The translations under genes were made by a program, and so were the position numbers. The notes beneath the pieces are model-generated. The model made no database searches and was not told the DNA's origin. It saw only the letters and a list, made by a program, of their open reading frames with translations. Shown here piece by piece: positions 43,448 to 52,521 of a stretch of DNA of 64,000 nucleotides. Source of the DNA: Gudongella sp051744365 (GTDB taxonomy: Bacteria; Bacillota; Clostridia; Tissierellales; Tissierellaceae). The DNA lies in contig JBNJCX010000002.1 of assembly GCA_051744365.1 (NCBI GenBank), positions 1-64,000 of the forward strand. Reading direction: 5' to 3'. How positions within the stretch are numbered: position 1 is the first letter of the stretch; every line of letters starts with the position of its first letter.

Positions 43448-45280
43448 CTATTGAATCCTGAGGAATTTTTTTTCCAACTCTTTCCTTGTCATCTCGATTA
43501 TAGTAGGTCTGCCATGAGGGCAAGTAAAGGGGTTATCACAAGCCTCCAATTGCTTCATAAGAGCTCCCACCTCTATGTCTGCCACATTGTCTCCTGCCTT
43601 TATAGCGCTTGTACATGCAAGCTTCATAATCCTGTCCAATCGCGTCTCATAGCTGGATGGTAGTCTTTCCTCGAGTTGATCAAGAATATCAAGAAATAAT
43701 CTTTTGCTGTCCGGATTGCCGAAAATCATCGGCACTCCTCTTATAATCAAGCTCCTTTCTCCAAAAATCTCAATATCAAAACCCAGAGATCGAAATTGGT
43801 CAATATTATCCGTGGCTTTGCTGAAATCAGCCTGTCCAAGCTCCAAAACCACTGGATCGAGCATTTGCTGTATGTTAATGGATTCATTTCGAAAGCCTGC
43901 CAGCAGCTTTTCATACATTACCCTTTCATGTGCTGCATGCTGATCTATTATATAGAGTGTTGATGTAGAGACATCCTCTGTAATAATGTACGTACTGAAT
44001 GCAACACCTATTTTCTTTAGCGTAGTGAATTGAAATTTAGGTTCAGCTTTACTTTCTGATTCGTCTGAATCGCTGTAGTCAGACTGATCTTCTCTCCACT
44101 TCTCTTGCATTTTCTTATCCTGATCAAGTGAGGAGTAGTCAACAAATATTATGCTCTTTTCATCAATCCGGTCATCAAGCGATTCTTTCATTCCAGTATC
44201 TAGTTTTTCAATGCTTTCAAGCTCCCATATTGTAGGAGTGCTTCCTTTTGGAACCTTTTCCTTTGATATCGATTCAGCCTTTGGTATCCGCATTATAGAA
44301 TCAATATTGTTCTTTAAGGCGGCCTCAAGTTTTTGATAGATACCATTGTCATTGGTAAATTTTATTTCCTGCTTTGTTGGGTGTATATTAACATCCACAT
44401 CGGATGGATCTATTTCTACAAATAAAACAAATACAGGATATCTGTTTATAGGAATCAATGATGAATATTGCTTCTCAACTATCCTTGATAATCTGTAATC
44501 TACTACATACCTTCCGTTGACATAGAGATATTGGTGATGCCTGTTGCTTCTGTATAGATTATTGTCTGCAATATATCCATCTATTTTGAAGTCCTCAGTT
44601 TTTATTGAGATACTCTTAAGTCCAGATGCAAGATCCTTGCCCAGCAGCTGGAATACAGTGTTTTTAATGTCTCCAGTTCCTGTAGTATTGAATATGATTC
44701 TATTATCCTTCATATATTTAAAGGCTACGCCTGGATTTCCCACTGAAAGTCTTGTAACTGTCTCTGTAATTGCATTTTCTTCAGCGGCCTTGCTTTTCAT
44801 AAATCTTTTTCTGACAGGAAGGTTATAAAAAAGCTTCCTGATAATCATTGTAGTTCCAACTGGAGTTCCTGATGGTGAGATGGATTTTAAAATGCCATCT
44901 TCAACATAGCCCATAAGACCTGAATCCATATCATTTTGCCTGGTCAGAACCTCGATTTTTGATACTGCACAGATGCTTGACAGAGCTTCGCCCCGGAATC
45001 CCATGGTAAGGATCCTATTAAGGTCTTCCACTGAATAGAGCTTGGATGTGGTATGTCTTTCAAAGGCAAGTCTCAGATCATCCTCCTCCATCCCCTCACC
45101 ATTGTCCGTAACCCGTATAAAATCCCTGCCTGCATCAGAAATCTCAATAATAATCTGATCTGCACCTGCATCAATGGAGTTTTCCACAAGCTCCTTGACT
45201 ATTGAAGCAGGTCTTTCTATAACTTCACCTGCAGCTATTTTTTGTATTGTAAGGCTATCCAATACCTTGATTTTACTCAT
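43448..45280 (-). CDS. mutL: DNA mismatch repair protein MutL
   Basis: GHKL ATPase and endonuclease of mismatch repair. N-terminal ATPase motifs ENSIDAGAD (about residues 35-43), DNGEGM and GFRGEALSSI (about 92-101). The C-terminal dimerisation/endonuclease part includes DQHAAHERVMYEKL, the metal-binding DQHAxxER motif (about 446-459), and CPHGRPT near the end. 610 aa. Start 45280 has AAGGAG upstream, four bases after mutS. Confidence 0.96.
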   Translation of the reverse strand: MSKIKVLDSLTIQKIAAGEVIERPASIVKELVENSIDAGADQIIIEISDAGRDFIRVTDNGEGMEEDDLRLAFERHTTSKLYSVEDLNRILTMGFRGEALSSICAVSKIEVLTRQNDMDSGLMGYVEDGILKSISPSGTPVGTTMIIRKLFYNLPVRKRFMKSKAAEENAITETVTRLSVGNPGVAFKYMKDNRIIFNTTGTGDIKNTVFQLLGKDLASGLKSISIKTEDFKIDGYIADNNLYRSNRHHQYLYVNGRYVVDYRLSRIVEKQYSSLIPINRYPVFVLFVEIDPSDVDVNIHPTKQEIKFTNDNGIYQKLEAALKNNIDSIMRIPKAESISKEKVPKGSTPTIWELESIEKLDTGMKESLDDRIDEKSIIFVDYSSLDQDKKMQEKWREDQSDYSDSDESESKAEPKFQFTTLKKIGVAFSTYIITEDVSTSTLYIIDQHAAHERVMYEKLLAGFRNESINIQQMLDPVVLELGQADFSKATDNIDQFRSLGFDIEIFGERSLIIRGVPMIFGNPDSKRLFLDILDQLEERLPSSYETRLDRIMKLACTSAIKAGDNVADIEVGALMKQLEACDNPFTCPHGRPTIIEMTRKELEKKFLRIQ

Positions 45281-45284
45281 AAAG

Positions 45285-47897
45285 TCACTCCTTAAGCTTC
45301 CTGGCATCTTCTACCAGGTTATTGAGAGTATTTAGCGCATCCATGGGAGTAAGACCATTTATATCAATATTTCTAATTCTGTCTACATAAAAGTCTTTTC
45401 TATAATCCACGAGATTCATCTGTTTCTGGTTTTTCTGAGGTACAGGTTCATCCAGGTTGATATTGTGTGAGTCTTCTATCATAGCCAGAACCTCGCTTGC
45501 TCGTTGTATTACCTCTTTTCTGATTCCAGCCAGCTTAGCAACCTGTATTCCGTAGCTCTGGTTTGTACTGCCCTCTACAATCTTTCTAAGGAATATTATG
45601 TCATCACCCTGTTCCTCTGCTGTTATGGTGTAGTTCTTCACACCCTTCCATTTTGACTGGAGTTGTGTCAGCTCGTGATAATGGGTGGCAAACAAGGTTT
45701 TAGCCTTGATATGGTTAGCTATATATTCCACAACCGCCCATGCTATACTGAGGCCGTCAAAGGTGCTGGTACCCCTTCCCACTTCGTCCAGGATAATAAG
45801 ACTTCCAGCAGTTGCAAACCTGAGAATATTTGAAACCTCATTCATTTCGACCATAAATGTGCTTTCACCCTGAGAAAGGTTGTCTGATGCACCTATTCGC
45901 GTGAAGATCCTATCCACAATACCAATGTCAGCGCTTCTTGCCGGTACAAAAGATCCTATCTGAGCAAGCAGAACAATAATGGCAATCTGTCTCATGAATG
46001 TTGATTTACCTGCCATGTTTGGTCCTGTAATAATATGAACCATATCATCCCTGGTATCCATATATGCATCGTTGGGGACAAACAGCTGATGTTTTATGGT
46101 TGACTCAACCACTGGATGCCTTCCTTCTTCAATCTTTATTATTCCCTTTGTATTAAGGCTTGGTCTTGTAAAATTATTGCTGTTTGCAACAATTGCCAGG
46201 CTCATCACCACATCCAGTACAGCCAGCAGCTTGCTGGTTCTTTGCATTCTTTCAATTTCACACTTTAACTTTTCGCGAATTTCCTGAAATAGCTCATATT
46301 CCAGCTGTATTGCCTTATCATCAGCTCCAAGAATCTTATCCTCGATTTCCTTCAATTCTGTTGTGTAGTACCTTTCTGAATTGGCAAGGGTCTGCTTGCG
46401 TATATAATTGTCAGGTACAAGGTCCACGTTGGTCTTTCTGATGTCGATGTAGTAGCCCATGACCCTGTTAAAGCCCACCTTAAGGGTTTTGATACCCGTG
46501 TGCTCACGCTCTTTGGTTTCGAGCCTTGCAAGCCATTCCTTGCCCTTAAGCTTGCTGTCTCTCAGCTCATCAAGGTATAGATTGTAGCCCTCCTTGATAA
46601 TCCCACCTTCCTTTACGGAAAGAGGAGGGTTGTCCCCCAATGCATCCAGCAGAAGGATATGGATATCATCGAGATCATCCATATCCTTCTGCAGCTTTAT
46701 AAATTGCTTCAATCCAGTTTCCAAAAGAAGTGCTTTTAGCTCTGGAATATGCTCAACTGATTGTCTGAGCGCTACCAGGTCCCTTCCGCCGGAATTGCCA
46801 TTGGCTATCTTGCTGACTAGTCTTTCAATATCGTAGATTCTCTTTAATATATCCTTGATTTCCTCAAGGTGGAATGGATTCTTGCTTAAAAATTCAACCA
46901 TATCCAGTCTGCTATCTATCAGTTTCTTATCTAGGAGGGGCTGTTCCAGCCATTTCCTTAAAAGTCTTCCACCCATTGCAGTCTGTGTTTTATCCAGTAT
47001 TCCTAGGATAGCTCCTCTTTTTTCCTTTGACCTCATTGTCTCATGGATTTCAAGATTAGCTCTGGTATTGATATCCATAAGCATATAATGCTCCGGTTCG
47101 TAATACTGGAGCTCCTTTATATGGTCCAGGGCACTGAATTGAGTATCACTTAAATACCTCAATAGCTTCCCCAGGGATATGGTGGAGTAAATCTTTTCCT
47201 TGAGACCTATCTGGTCAATATTTTTGTCGACAAAAAAGCTGTTGATTGATCTCTTGTAGTAATCAACATCCTCAGTGGAATCCTCCACAGTATTTATATA
47301 TGGATTGATTTTATCCTGAATTGTCCTTATTAGCTTTTGATCCTTTATAAAACCCTTGTTACAAATTATTTCTGAAGGCATGATTTTGCCCAACTCATCG
47401 AGGACAAATCTCTGACTATTTTCCTCTTCACCTATAAACTCAGTGGTAAACATCTCTCCTGTTGAATTATCTACATACGATACTCCAACACCATACTCAT
47501 CAAGGAATATGCTGGCCAGAAAATTGTTTGATTTTTCATCCAGGAGATTACCATCCATTATTGTGCCAGGTGTTACAATTCTAACCACATCTCGCTTGAC
47601 CAGCCCTTTTGCCAAGGCCGGGTCCTCAACCTGTTCGCACACAGCCACCTTATAGCCTTTGTCCACAAGTCTGGATATGTAGGTATCGGCTACATGATGT
47701 GGTACACCACACATTGGTGCTTTTTTATCAAGGCCGCAATCTCTGCTGGTCAAGGCAATTTCCAGCTCTCTGGATGCAATCTTCGCATCCTCAAAAAACA
47801 TCTCGTAAAAATCACCCAGCCTGAAAAACAGCAGTGAATCCTTGTATTTTTCCTTTGTATCTATATATTGTTGCATCATTGGAGTCAGTGAGCCCAT
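45285..47897 (-). CDS. mutS: DNA mismatch repair protein MutS
   Basis: Mismatch-sensing ATPase clamp. Mismatch-binding domain with the FYEMF element (about residues 30-34, RLGDFYEMFFEDA), lever and clamp (about 270-560), ATPase domain with Walker A GPNMAGKSTFMRQ (about 620-632), Walker B ILDEVGRGTSTFDG (about 696-709) and a C-terminal helix-turn-helix. 870 aa, standard length. CTAGGAGG precedes the ATG. It begins nine bases after miaB. Confidence 0.98.
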   Translation of the reverse strand: MGSLTPMMQQYIDTKEKYKDSLLFFRLGDFYEMFFEDAKIASRELEIALTSRDCGLDKKAPMCGVPHHVADTYISRLVDKGYKVAVCEQVEDPALAKGLVKRDVVRIVTPGTIMDGNLLDEKSNNFLASIFLDEYGVGVSYVDNSTGEMFTTEFIGEEENSQRFVLDELGKIMPSEIICNKGFIKDQKLIRTIQDKINPYINTVEDSTEDVDYYKRSINSFFVDKNIDQIGLKEKIYSTISLGKLLRYLSDTQFSALDHIKELQYYEPEHYMLMDINTRANLEIHETMRSKEKRGAILGILDKTQTAMGGRLLRKWLEQPLLDKKLIDSRLDMVEFLSKNPFHLEEIKDILKRIYDIERLVSKIANGNSGGRDLVALRQSVEHIPELKALLLETGLKQFIKLQKDMDDLDDIHILLLDALGDNPPLSVKEGGIIKEGYNLYLDELRDSKLKGKEWLARLETKEREHTGIKTLKVGFNRVMGYYIDIRKTNVDLVPDNYIRKQTLANSERYYTTELKEIEDKILGADDKAIQLEYELFQEIREKLKCEIERMQRTSKLLAVLDVVMSLAIVANSNNFTRPSLNTKGIIKIEEGRHPVVESTIKHQLFVPNDAYMDTRDDMVHIITGPNMAGKSTFMRQIAIIVLLAQIGSFVPARSADIGIVDRIFTRIGASDNLSQGESTFMVEMNEVSNILRFATAGSLIILDEVGRGTSTFDGLSIAWAVVEYIANHIKAKTLFATHYHELTQLQSKWKGVKNYTITAEEQGDDIIFLRKIVEGSTNQSYGIQVAKLAGIRKEVIQRASEVLAMIEDSHNINLDEPVPQKNQKQMNLVDYRKDFYVDRIRNIDINGLTPMDALNTLNNLVEDARKLKE

Positions 47898-47906
47898 TTG
47901 GTCCTC

Positions 47907-49226
47907 CTAGTCAATCAATTCACCTTCAAGTGTAAATGTCTTCACATTATCTATTCTTACATTGACGATTTCTCCAATCAGCTCTGAACTGCCTTTGAAA
48001 TGGACAAGCTTGGCACTTTCTGTTCTACCGCTCATAACCGTGCTGTCATTCTTGCTTACCTCTTCAACGAGGACCATCTGAACAGTTCCCAAAAGCTTCT
48101 TGTTGAGTTTCAACCCGATTGGGTACAGAGTATCCAGCAGTCGCTGGAATCTTTCATGCTTTGTTTTGTCGGGTACCTGTTCTTCCATTCTGGCAGCAAT
48201 GGTTCCCTCCCTTACTGAATAGAGAAAAGTATATGCTGAATCATACTCCACCTCTTTTACAAGATCTAGAGTATCCTGAAAATCTTTTTCCGTTTCTCCT
48301 GGAAAACCTACTATTATATCAGTGGTTATTGCCAGATCAGGGAGCTGACTTTTTATTCTTCTAATTTTATCCAGGTATTCTTCCCTGGTATATTTTCTGT
48401 TCATCAGCTTCAGCATCCTGTTGCTCCCGGATTGTACTGGTAGATGAAGATGCGGACTCAGCTTGTCCAGCTGAATATATGCATCAATCAATCTATCTGT
48501 AAAATCCTTTGGATGAGATGTCATAAACCTTATTCGCTGTAGACCTTCAATACTGTTGATTTCCTCCAGCAGATCGGGAAAGCTATAATCATATGATAGT
48601 GTATTTCCATAGGAGTTTACATTCTGTCCCAGGAGGGTCACTTCCTTTACTCCAGATTCTACAAGTCTTCTGACTTCATCAATGACCGTATTAGGATCCC
48701 TGCTCCTTTCCCTTCCTCTCGTGTAGGGAACTATACAATAGGTACAGTAATTGTCACATCCATACATAATATCTACAAATGCCTTGTATGAATACTTTCT
48801 ATGGGCTTCAATGCTTTCATCAATTTCTCTGGTATCCTCAACGATATCCATAATTGTCTTTCCTGTTTCAAGCTGTCTATTGACAAGCTGAGGCAGCTTG
48901 TGGATATTGTTTGTCCCGAATACAAGATCAATGTGCTTGTGCTTTGATAGGAAATATTCCCGAATATCATCCCGTTGCATCATGCATCCACTGATACCCA
49001 GTACAACCTCTGGTTTTCTCCTCTTAAGCTCCTTTAATTCACCAAGCTGTCCGAAAACCTTATCCTCGGCACTTTTTCTTACGGCACAGGTATTAAATAT
49101 GATTATATCCGCTTGTTCCTTGTCCTCGGTTGGTTCATAACCCATTGTATCCAAGACCCAGGATATTTTTTCTGAGTCAAGCTCATTTGCCTGACAGCCG
49201 GATGTGTTTATCAAATATTTCTTCAT
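47907..49226 (-). CDS. miaB: tRNA-2-methylthio-N6-dimethylallyladenosine synthase
   Basis: Radical-SAM methylthiotransferase acting on i6A37 in tRNA. N-terminal cluster cysteines TSGCQANELDSEKI, NTCAVR and SGCMMQR; radical-SAM motif CDNYCTYCIVPYTRGRERSR (about residues 157-176); C-terminal TRAM domain. About 439 aa. Start ATG 49226 with AAGGAG about eight bases before; in-frame TTG codons precede it. First gene of the miaB-mutS-mutL-miaA-hfq operon; a TATAAT at 49274-49279 (- strand) may be its -10 box. Confidence 0.95.
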   Translation of the reverse strand: MKKYLINTSGCQANELDSEKISWVLDTMGYEPTEDKEQADIIIFNTCAVRKSAEDKVFGQLGELKELKRRKPEVVLGISGCMMQRDDIREYFLSKHKHIDLVFGTNNIHKLPQLVNRQLETGKTIMDIVEDTREIDESIEAHRKYSYKAFVDIMYGCDNYCTYCIVPYTRGRERSRDPNTVIDEVRRLVESGVKEVTLLGQNVNSYGNTLSYDYSFPDLLEEINSIEGLQRIRFMTSHPKDFTDRLIDAYIQLDKLSPHLHLPVQSGSNRMLKLMNRKYTREEYLDKIRRIKSQLPDLAITTDIIVGFPGETEKDFQDTLDLVKEVEYDSAYTFLYSVREGTIAARMEEQVPDKTKHERFQRLLDTLYPIGLKLNKKLLGTVQMVLVEEVSKNDSTVMSGRTESAKLVHFKGSSELIGEIVNVRIDNVKTFTLEGELID

Positions 49227-49341
49227 CAACAATTCTCCTTGCTATTTATGAATCTTCTATTACACTTTCTTGTATTATATCATGATTTCAAAGGTTATTA
49301 CCAATGGAATAAGCTAACTTTAACCCTTGTAATAACACAAA

Positions 49342-49361
49342 GAAGGGTGTTTACACACCCT
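49342..49361 (-). terminator. Terminator after the M42 peptidase cluster
   Basis: AGGGTGT and ACACCCT (49344-49361) pair around GTAA on the - strand, followed by TCTTTGTG. Confidence 0.65.
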
Positions 49362-49393
49362 CTGGTCTTTAGAAAAAAATGTTGTGTAGCAGA

Positions 49394-50386
49394 TTACACC
49401 TTCTTGGACAAGTAAGCTGCAAGAAGTGCTATACTGCTTTCAATATCCTCCTTGGAAGCCATTTCAACTGTTGAATGGACATATCTTGTGGGGATGGAAA
49501 TAACACCTGATGGAACTCCGGATTTTGAAATATGAATAGCTCCTGAGTCAGTACCTCCAAATTCAAGAACCTCCATCTGATATGAGATATTGTTTTCCTT
49601 TGAAAGGTCAACAAGTGCATTCCTTACAGCTGGATGGGTTATGATTGAATTATCCTTTACTTTGATTGCAGCACCCTTGTGAAGTCCTACTGCAAATCTC
49701 TTGGCTTTGGGAGTATCTCCATGAGCTGTGACATCAACTGCAATTCCAAAGTCAGGTTCAATACCATATGCAGCAGTTCCTGCACCTCTTAAGCCAACCT
49801 CTTCCTGCACGGAGAACACAAAGTATAAATCATTATCTGTATTTGATAGTCTTTTCAATGCCTCTATGGCAACAAAGCATCCCACTCTGTCATCCAGATA
49901 TGGTGTAAATACGACATTATCATTGTGGGCAAATGGACTGTAATATATACACATGTCACCTACGCCAACCATTTTCTCTGCCTCTTCCTTGTTCTTTGCA
50001 CCAATATCCATATACATGTTTTCCAGCTTCCTCTCGGAAGGTTTTTCAACTGGTTCAGAAAAAATTGCTCCGACTGTACCATTCTTGAATATAACCTTCT
50101 GGCTCAGACTGATATCAGCTGAGATTCCGCCGACGTTGCCGAATCTTAGAAATCCTTCCTTGTCGATGTCGGTCACCATAAAGCCTATCTGGTCCATATG
50201 CGCTGAAACCATTATCTTTTTACCTTTTCCCTTCTTTCTTGCAATAAGGTTTCCAAGGGCGTCTGTCTTTATATCATCAACAAAATCAGCGATTTCCTGA
50301 CGTATAGTACCACTTATCAATTCCTCATCCCCTGAGGGTCCATATGCAGATACTAATTTTTCAAGCAGTTCAACGTTAAATTCCAT
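49394..50386 (-). CDS. M42 family aminopeptidase (third of three tandem copies)
   Basis: 330-aa di-zinc aminopeptidase of the TET/glutamyl aminopeptidase (FrvX/YsdC) family. Metal and catalytic residues: His in AHMDQIGF (about residues 62-69), Asp in LDDRVGC (about 164-170), Glu pair in VQEEVGLRGAG (about 192-202), Asp in AVDVTAHGD (about 216-224) and His in RYVHST (about 306-311). It starts exactly one base after the upstream paralog ends. Such proteins form dodecameric cytoplasmic shells trimming peptides. Confidence 0.9.
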   Translation of the reverse strand: MEFNVELLEKLVSAYGPSGDEELISGTIRQEIADFVDDIKTDALGNLIARKKGKGKKIMVSAHMDQIGFMVTDIDKEGFLRFGNVGGISADISLSQKVIFKNGTVGAIFSEPVEKPSERKLENMYMDIGAKNKEEAEKMVGVGDMCIYYSPFAHNDNVVFTPYLDDRVGCFVAIEALKRLSNTDNDLYFVFSVQEEVGLRGAGTAAYGIEPDFGIAVDVTAHGDTPKAKRFAVGLHKGAAIKVKDNSIITHPAVRNALVDLSKENNISYQMEVLEFGGTDSGAIHISKSGVPSGVISIPTRYVHSTVEMASKEDIESSIALLAAYLSKKV

Positions 50387-51409
50387 TTATAGTTCCCCTT
50401 TCCTGAATTCATTAATCAAAGCCTCGACCAACTTGTATGTGTTGTCATAGTCAGATTTACTTATTACAGACAACGGGCTGTGGATATACCTTGTCGGTAC
50501 TGATATTGCCGTTGTTGGACAGCCTGATCCAGAAGTGTGGATTTTTCCTGAATCATTTCCTCCCATAGAGGTTTTACGATACTGCCATGGTATATCCATC
50601 GCAACCGAAACTTCAACAACCTTCTCTCTGAGCTTCTTGTCATATACTGTTGTTCTGTCAATAAGAGATATTGCAGGACCTTCTCCAAGTCTTGTTGGCA
50701 TCTTGTGTGAGTCGAGCTTGTCCACTTCATAGCACAGTGTCCCTTCCAATATTATTGCTAGATCGGGCTTTACCTGGTGGGCAGCAGGCCCCGCTCCTAC
50801 AAGACCGACTTCCTCCATTACAGTAAATACTCCATATATTTCCACATCAATATCTGATTTCAATAAATCCAGAAGCAATGAACAGCCAACCCTGTTGTCC
50901 AGTGATTTTGCCTTTATCAGGCCGTCACCCATCTCTTCATAAAGTGTGTCAAATGCCACATAATCACCTATGGAGGCATGTTTTTCAGCCTCTTCCTTTG
51001 ATGTAGCTCCTATATCTATATATAAATCATCTATTTCAAGCACCTTTGACCATTCATCTTTTTTTTGAAGGTGAATAGGCTTTGCTCCTATTACTCCATT
51101 GATTTTTTTCTCTCCAACTGTTACTGCCTTGGATACCAGGATTCTCTTGTCAATTCCTCCAACCGGCATAAACTTAAGGAGTCCTGATGAATCAATATCC
51201 TTTATAAGCAAGCCGATTTCATCCATATGTGCAGTTATCATAAGCCTCTTACCATTTGGATTTGAGCCCTTTTTGTGAGCTATAAGATTTCCGATTCCGT
51301 CAACCTTTAATTCATCCACATGCCCTGTCAATGAACCTCTTATTAGATTTCTCACCTCTTTTTCGTTTCCTGATACTCCGGAGGCTTCAGTAAGTTCCTT
51401 TAGAAACAT
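50387..51409 (-). CDS. M42 family aminopeptidase (second of three tandem copies)
   Basis: 340-aa M42 member. AHMDEIGL, LDNRVGC and MEEVGLVGAG carry ligands as in its neighbours, but the fourth metal ligand region reads IILEGTLCYEVD, with Glu where the other two copies have Asp; RYIHSP gives the last His. This Glu variant occurs in one branch of the family, so the enzyme is probably active with another specificity. It overlaps the first copy by ten bases. Confidence 0.9.
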   Translation of the reverse strand: MFLKELTEASGVSGNEKEVRNLIRGSLTGHVDELKVDGIGNLIAHKKGSNPNGKRLMITAHMDEIGLLIKDIDSSGLLKFMPVGGIDKRILVSKAVTVGEKKINGVIGAKPIHLQKKDEWSKVLEIDDLYIDIGATSKEEAEKHASIGDYVAFDTLYEEMGDGLIKAKSLDNRVGCSLLLDLLKSDIDVEIYGVFTVMEEVGLVGAGPAAHQVKPDLAIILEGTLCYEVDKLDSHKMPTRLGEGPAISLIDRTTVYDKKLREKVVEVSVAMDIPWQYRKTSMGGNDSGKIHTSGSGCPTTAISVPTRYIHSPLSVISKSDYDNTYKLVEALINEFRKGEL

Positions 51410-52452
51410 AGTAATCCCTCCAATTCATTTTCTATAATAGATGTACCAAAGAATGCAATTAGTTTTGAAGTATAGGATACATCCTTCATATCGAGTACCT
51501 CAACTGAGGTGTGCATGTATCTCAAGGGTATTGACAATACCAGTGCAGGAATTCCATCTCTGGTAATCTGCATCGCTCTTGCATCTGTCCCGGTTGGTCC
51601 TGGCCATACATTTGTCTGCACAGGTATGCTATACTCTCCTGCTACCTCGACCAGTCTTTTTCTTAAACCAGGATGAATATTCCCTCCCAGTGTAATACCT
51701 GGGCCTTTGCCCATTTCTATTGAATTTGAACTGTTCAATTCTGGTGTGGTTCCAAAGCCTACATCAACAGCAATACCAATATCAGGGTTTATACCGTAGG
51801 TAGCTGTCAAGGCTCCTGCCATGGTAACCTCCTCTTGAATTGTAGCTACGAAATATATGTCAGCGTAGTGATTAATCCTGGACATCTCTTTCATGGCTTC
51901 ATACAGGGATGCAACCCCTGCGCGGTCATCCATTGCCTTGCCATAAACCCTTGAATTCAATAACGATTTCATTTTTCTGTTTACTGTAATTGAGTCACCA
52001 ATTTCTATAAGATTCTTAATCCTATCCTCTTTGTAGCCAGTATCGATTATCATATCCTCCATCTTGATGGATTTTTTCTGTTCAGACTCGCTCTGAAGGT
52101 GAGGCGGTTTGGATCCTATAACTCCTTGAATCTCCTCTCTGCCATGAATTACCACCTCTTGTGCAAGAATCGTTCTTGGGTCTATGCCTCCGATATTTGT
52201 GAAATGTACAAAGCCCTTTTCATCAATATCCTTGACCATAAAACCTATTTCATCCATGTGGGCTGCTACCAGAATTTTTACAGCACCATTGCCAGTACCC
52301 TTTTTATGGGCGATGATGTTTCCAAGCTTATCTACAGCTACAGAATCCGTGTGCTTGCTGAAGGCATCCTTCACAATTTCATTAAGCTTGAATTCAAAGC
52401 CTGAGACTCCGTTGCCATTTGACAACAATTCAAGAAATTCCCTGGTATCCAT
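51400..52452 (-). CDS. M42 family aminopeptidase (first of three tandem copies)
   Basis: 350-aa M42 member. AHMDEIGF (about residues 66-73), MDDRAGV, QEEVTMAGA, VDVGFGTTPE and RYMHTS supply the metal and catalytic residues. GGGAGGG precedes the ATG. It lies just behind the terminator of the ispH-rpsA transcript with no promoter visible in the short gap, so expression may depend on read-through. Three distinct paralogs in a row could form mixed or separate TET particles with different residue preferences, useful for peptide fermentation (inference). Confidence 0.9.
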   Translation of the reverse strand: MDTREFLELLSNGNGVSGFEFKLNEIVKDAFSKHTDSVAVDKLGNIIAHKKGTGNGAVKILVAAHMDEIGFMVKDIDEKGFVHFTNIGGIDPRTILAQEVVIHGREEIQGVIGSKPPHLQSESEQKKSIKMEDMIIDTGYKEDRIKNLIEIGDSITVNRKMKSLLNSRVYGKAMDDRAGVASLYEAMKEMSRINHYADIYFVATIQEEVTMAGALTATYGINPDIGIAVDVGFGTTPELNSSNSIEMGKGPGITLGGNIHPGLRKRLVEVAGEYSIPVQTNVWPGPTGTDARAMQITRDGIPALVLSIPLRYMHTSVEVLDMKDVSYTSKLIAFFGTSIIENELEGLLCF

Positions 52453-52476
52453 ATATTTCCCTCCCTCAATTGTCTT

Positions 52477-52508
52477 TAAAAAATGGGTTAAAATTTAATT
52501 TAACCCAT
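52477..52508 (-). terminator. Terminator after ispH-rpsA
   Basis: ATGGGTTAAA pairs with TTTAACCCAT (52483-52508) over a 6-nt loop; TTTTT follows on the - strand. Confidence 0.75.
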
Positions 52509-52521
52509 CTCATGCTTATTA

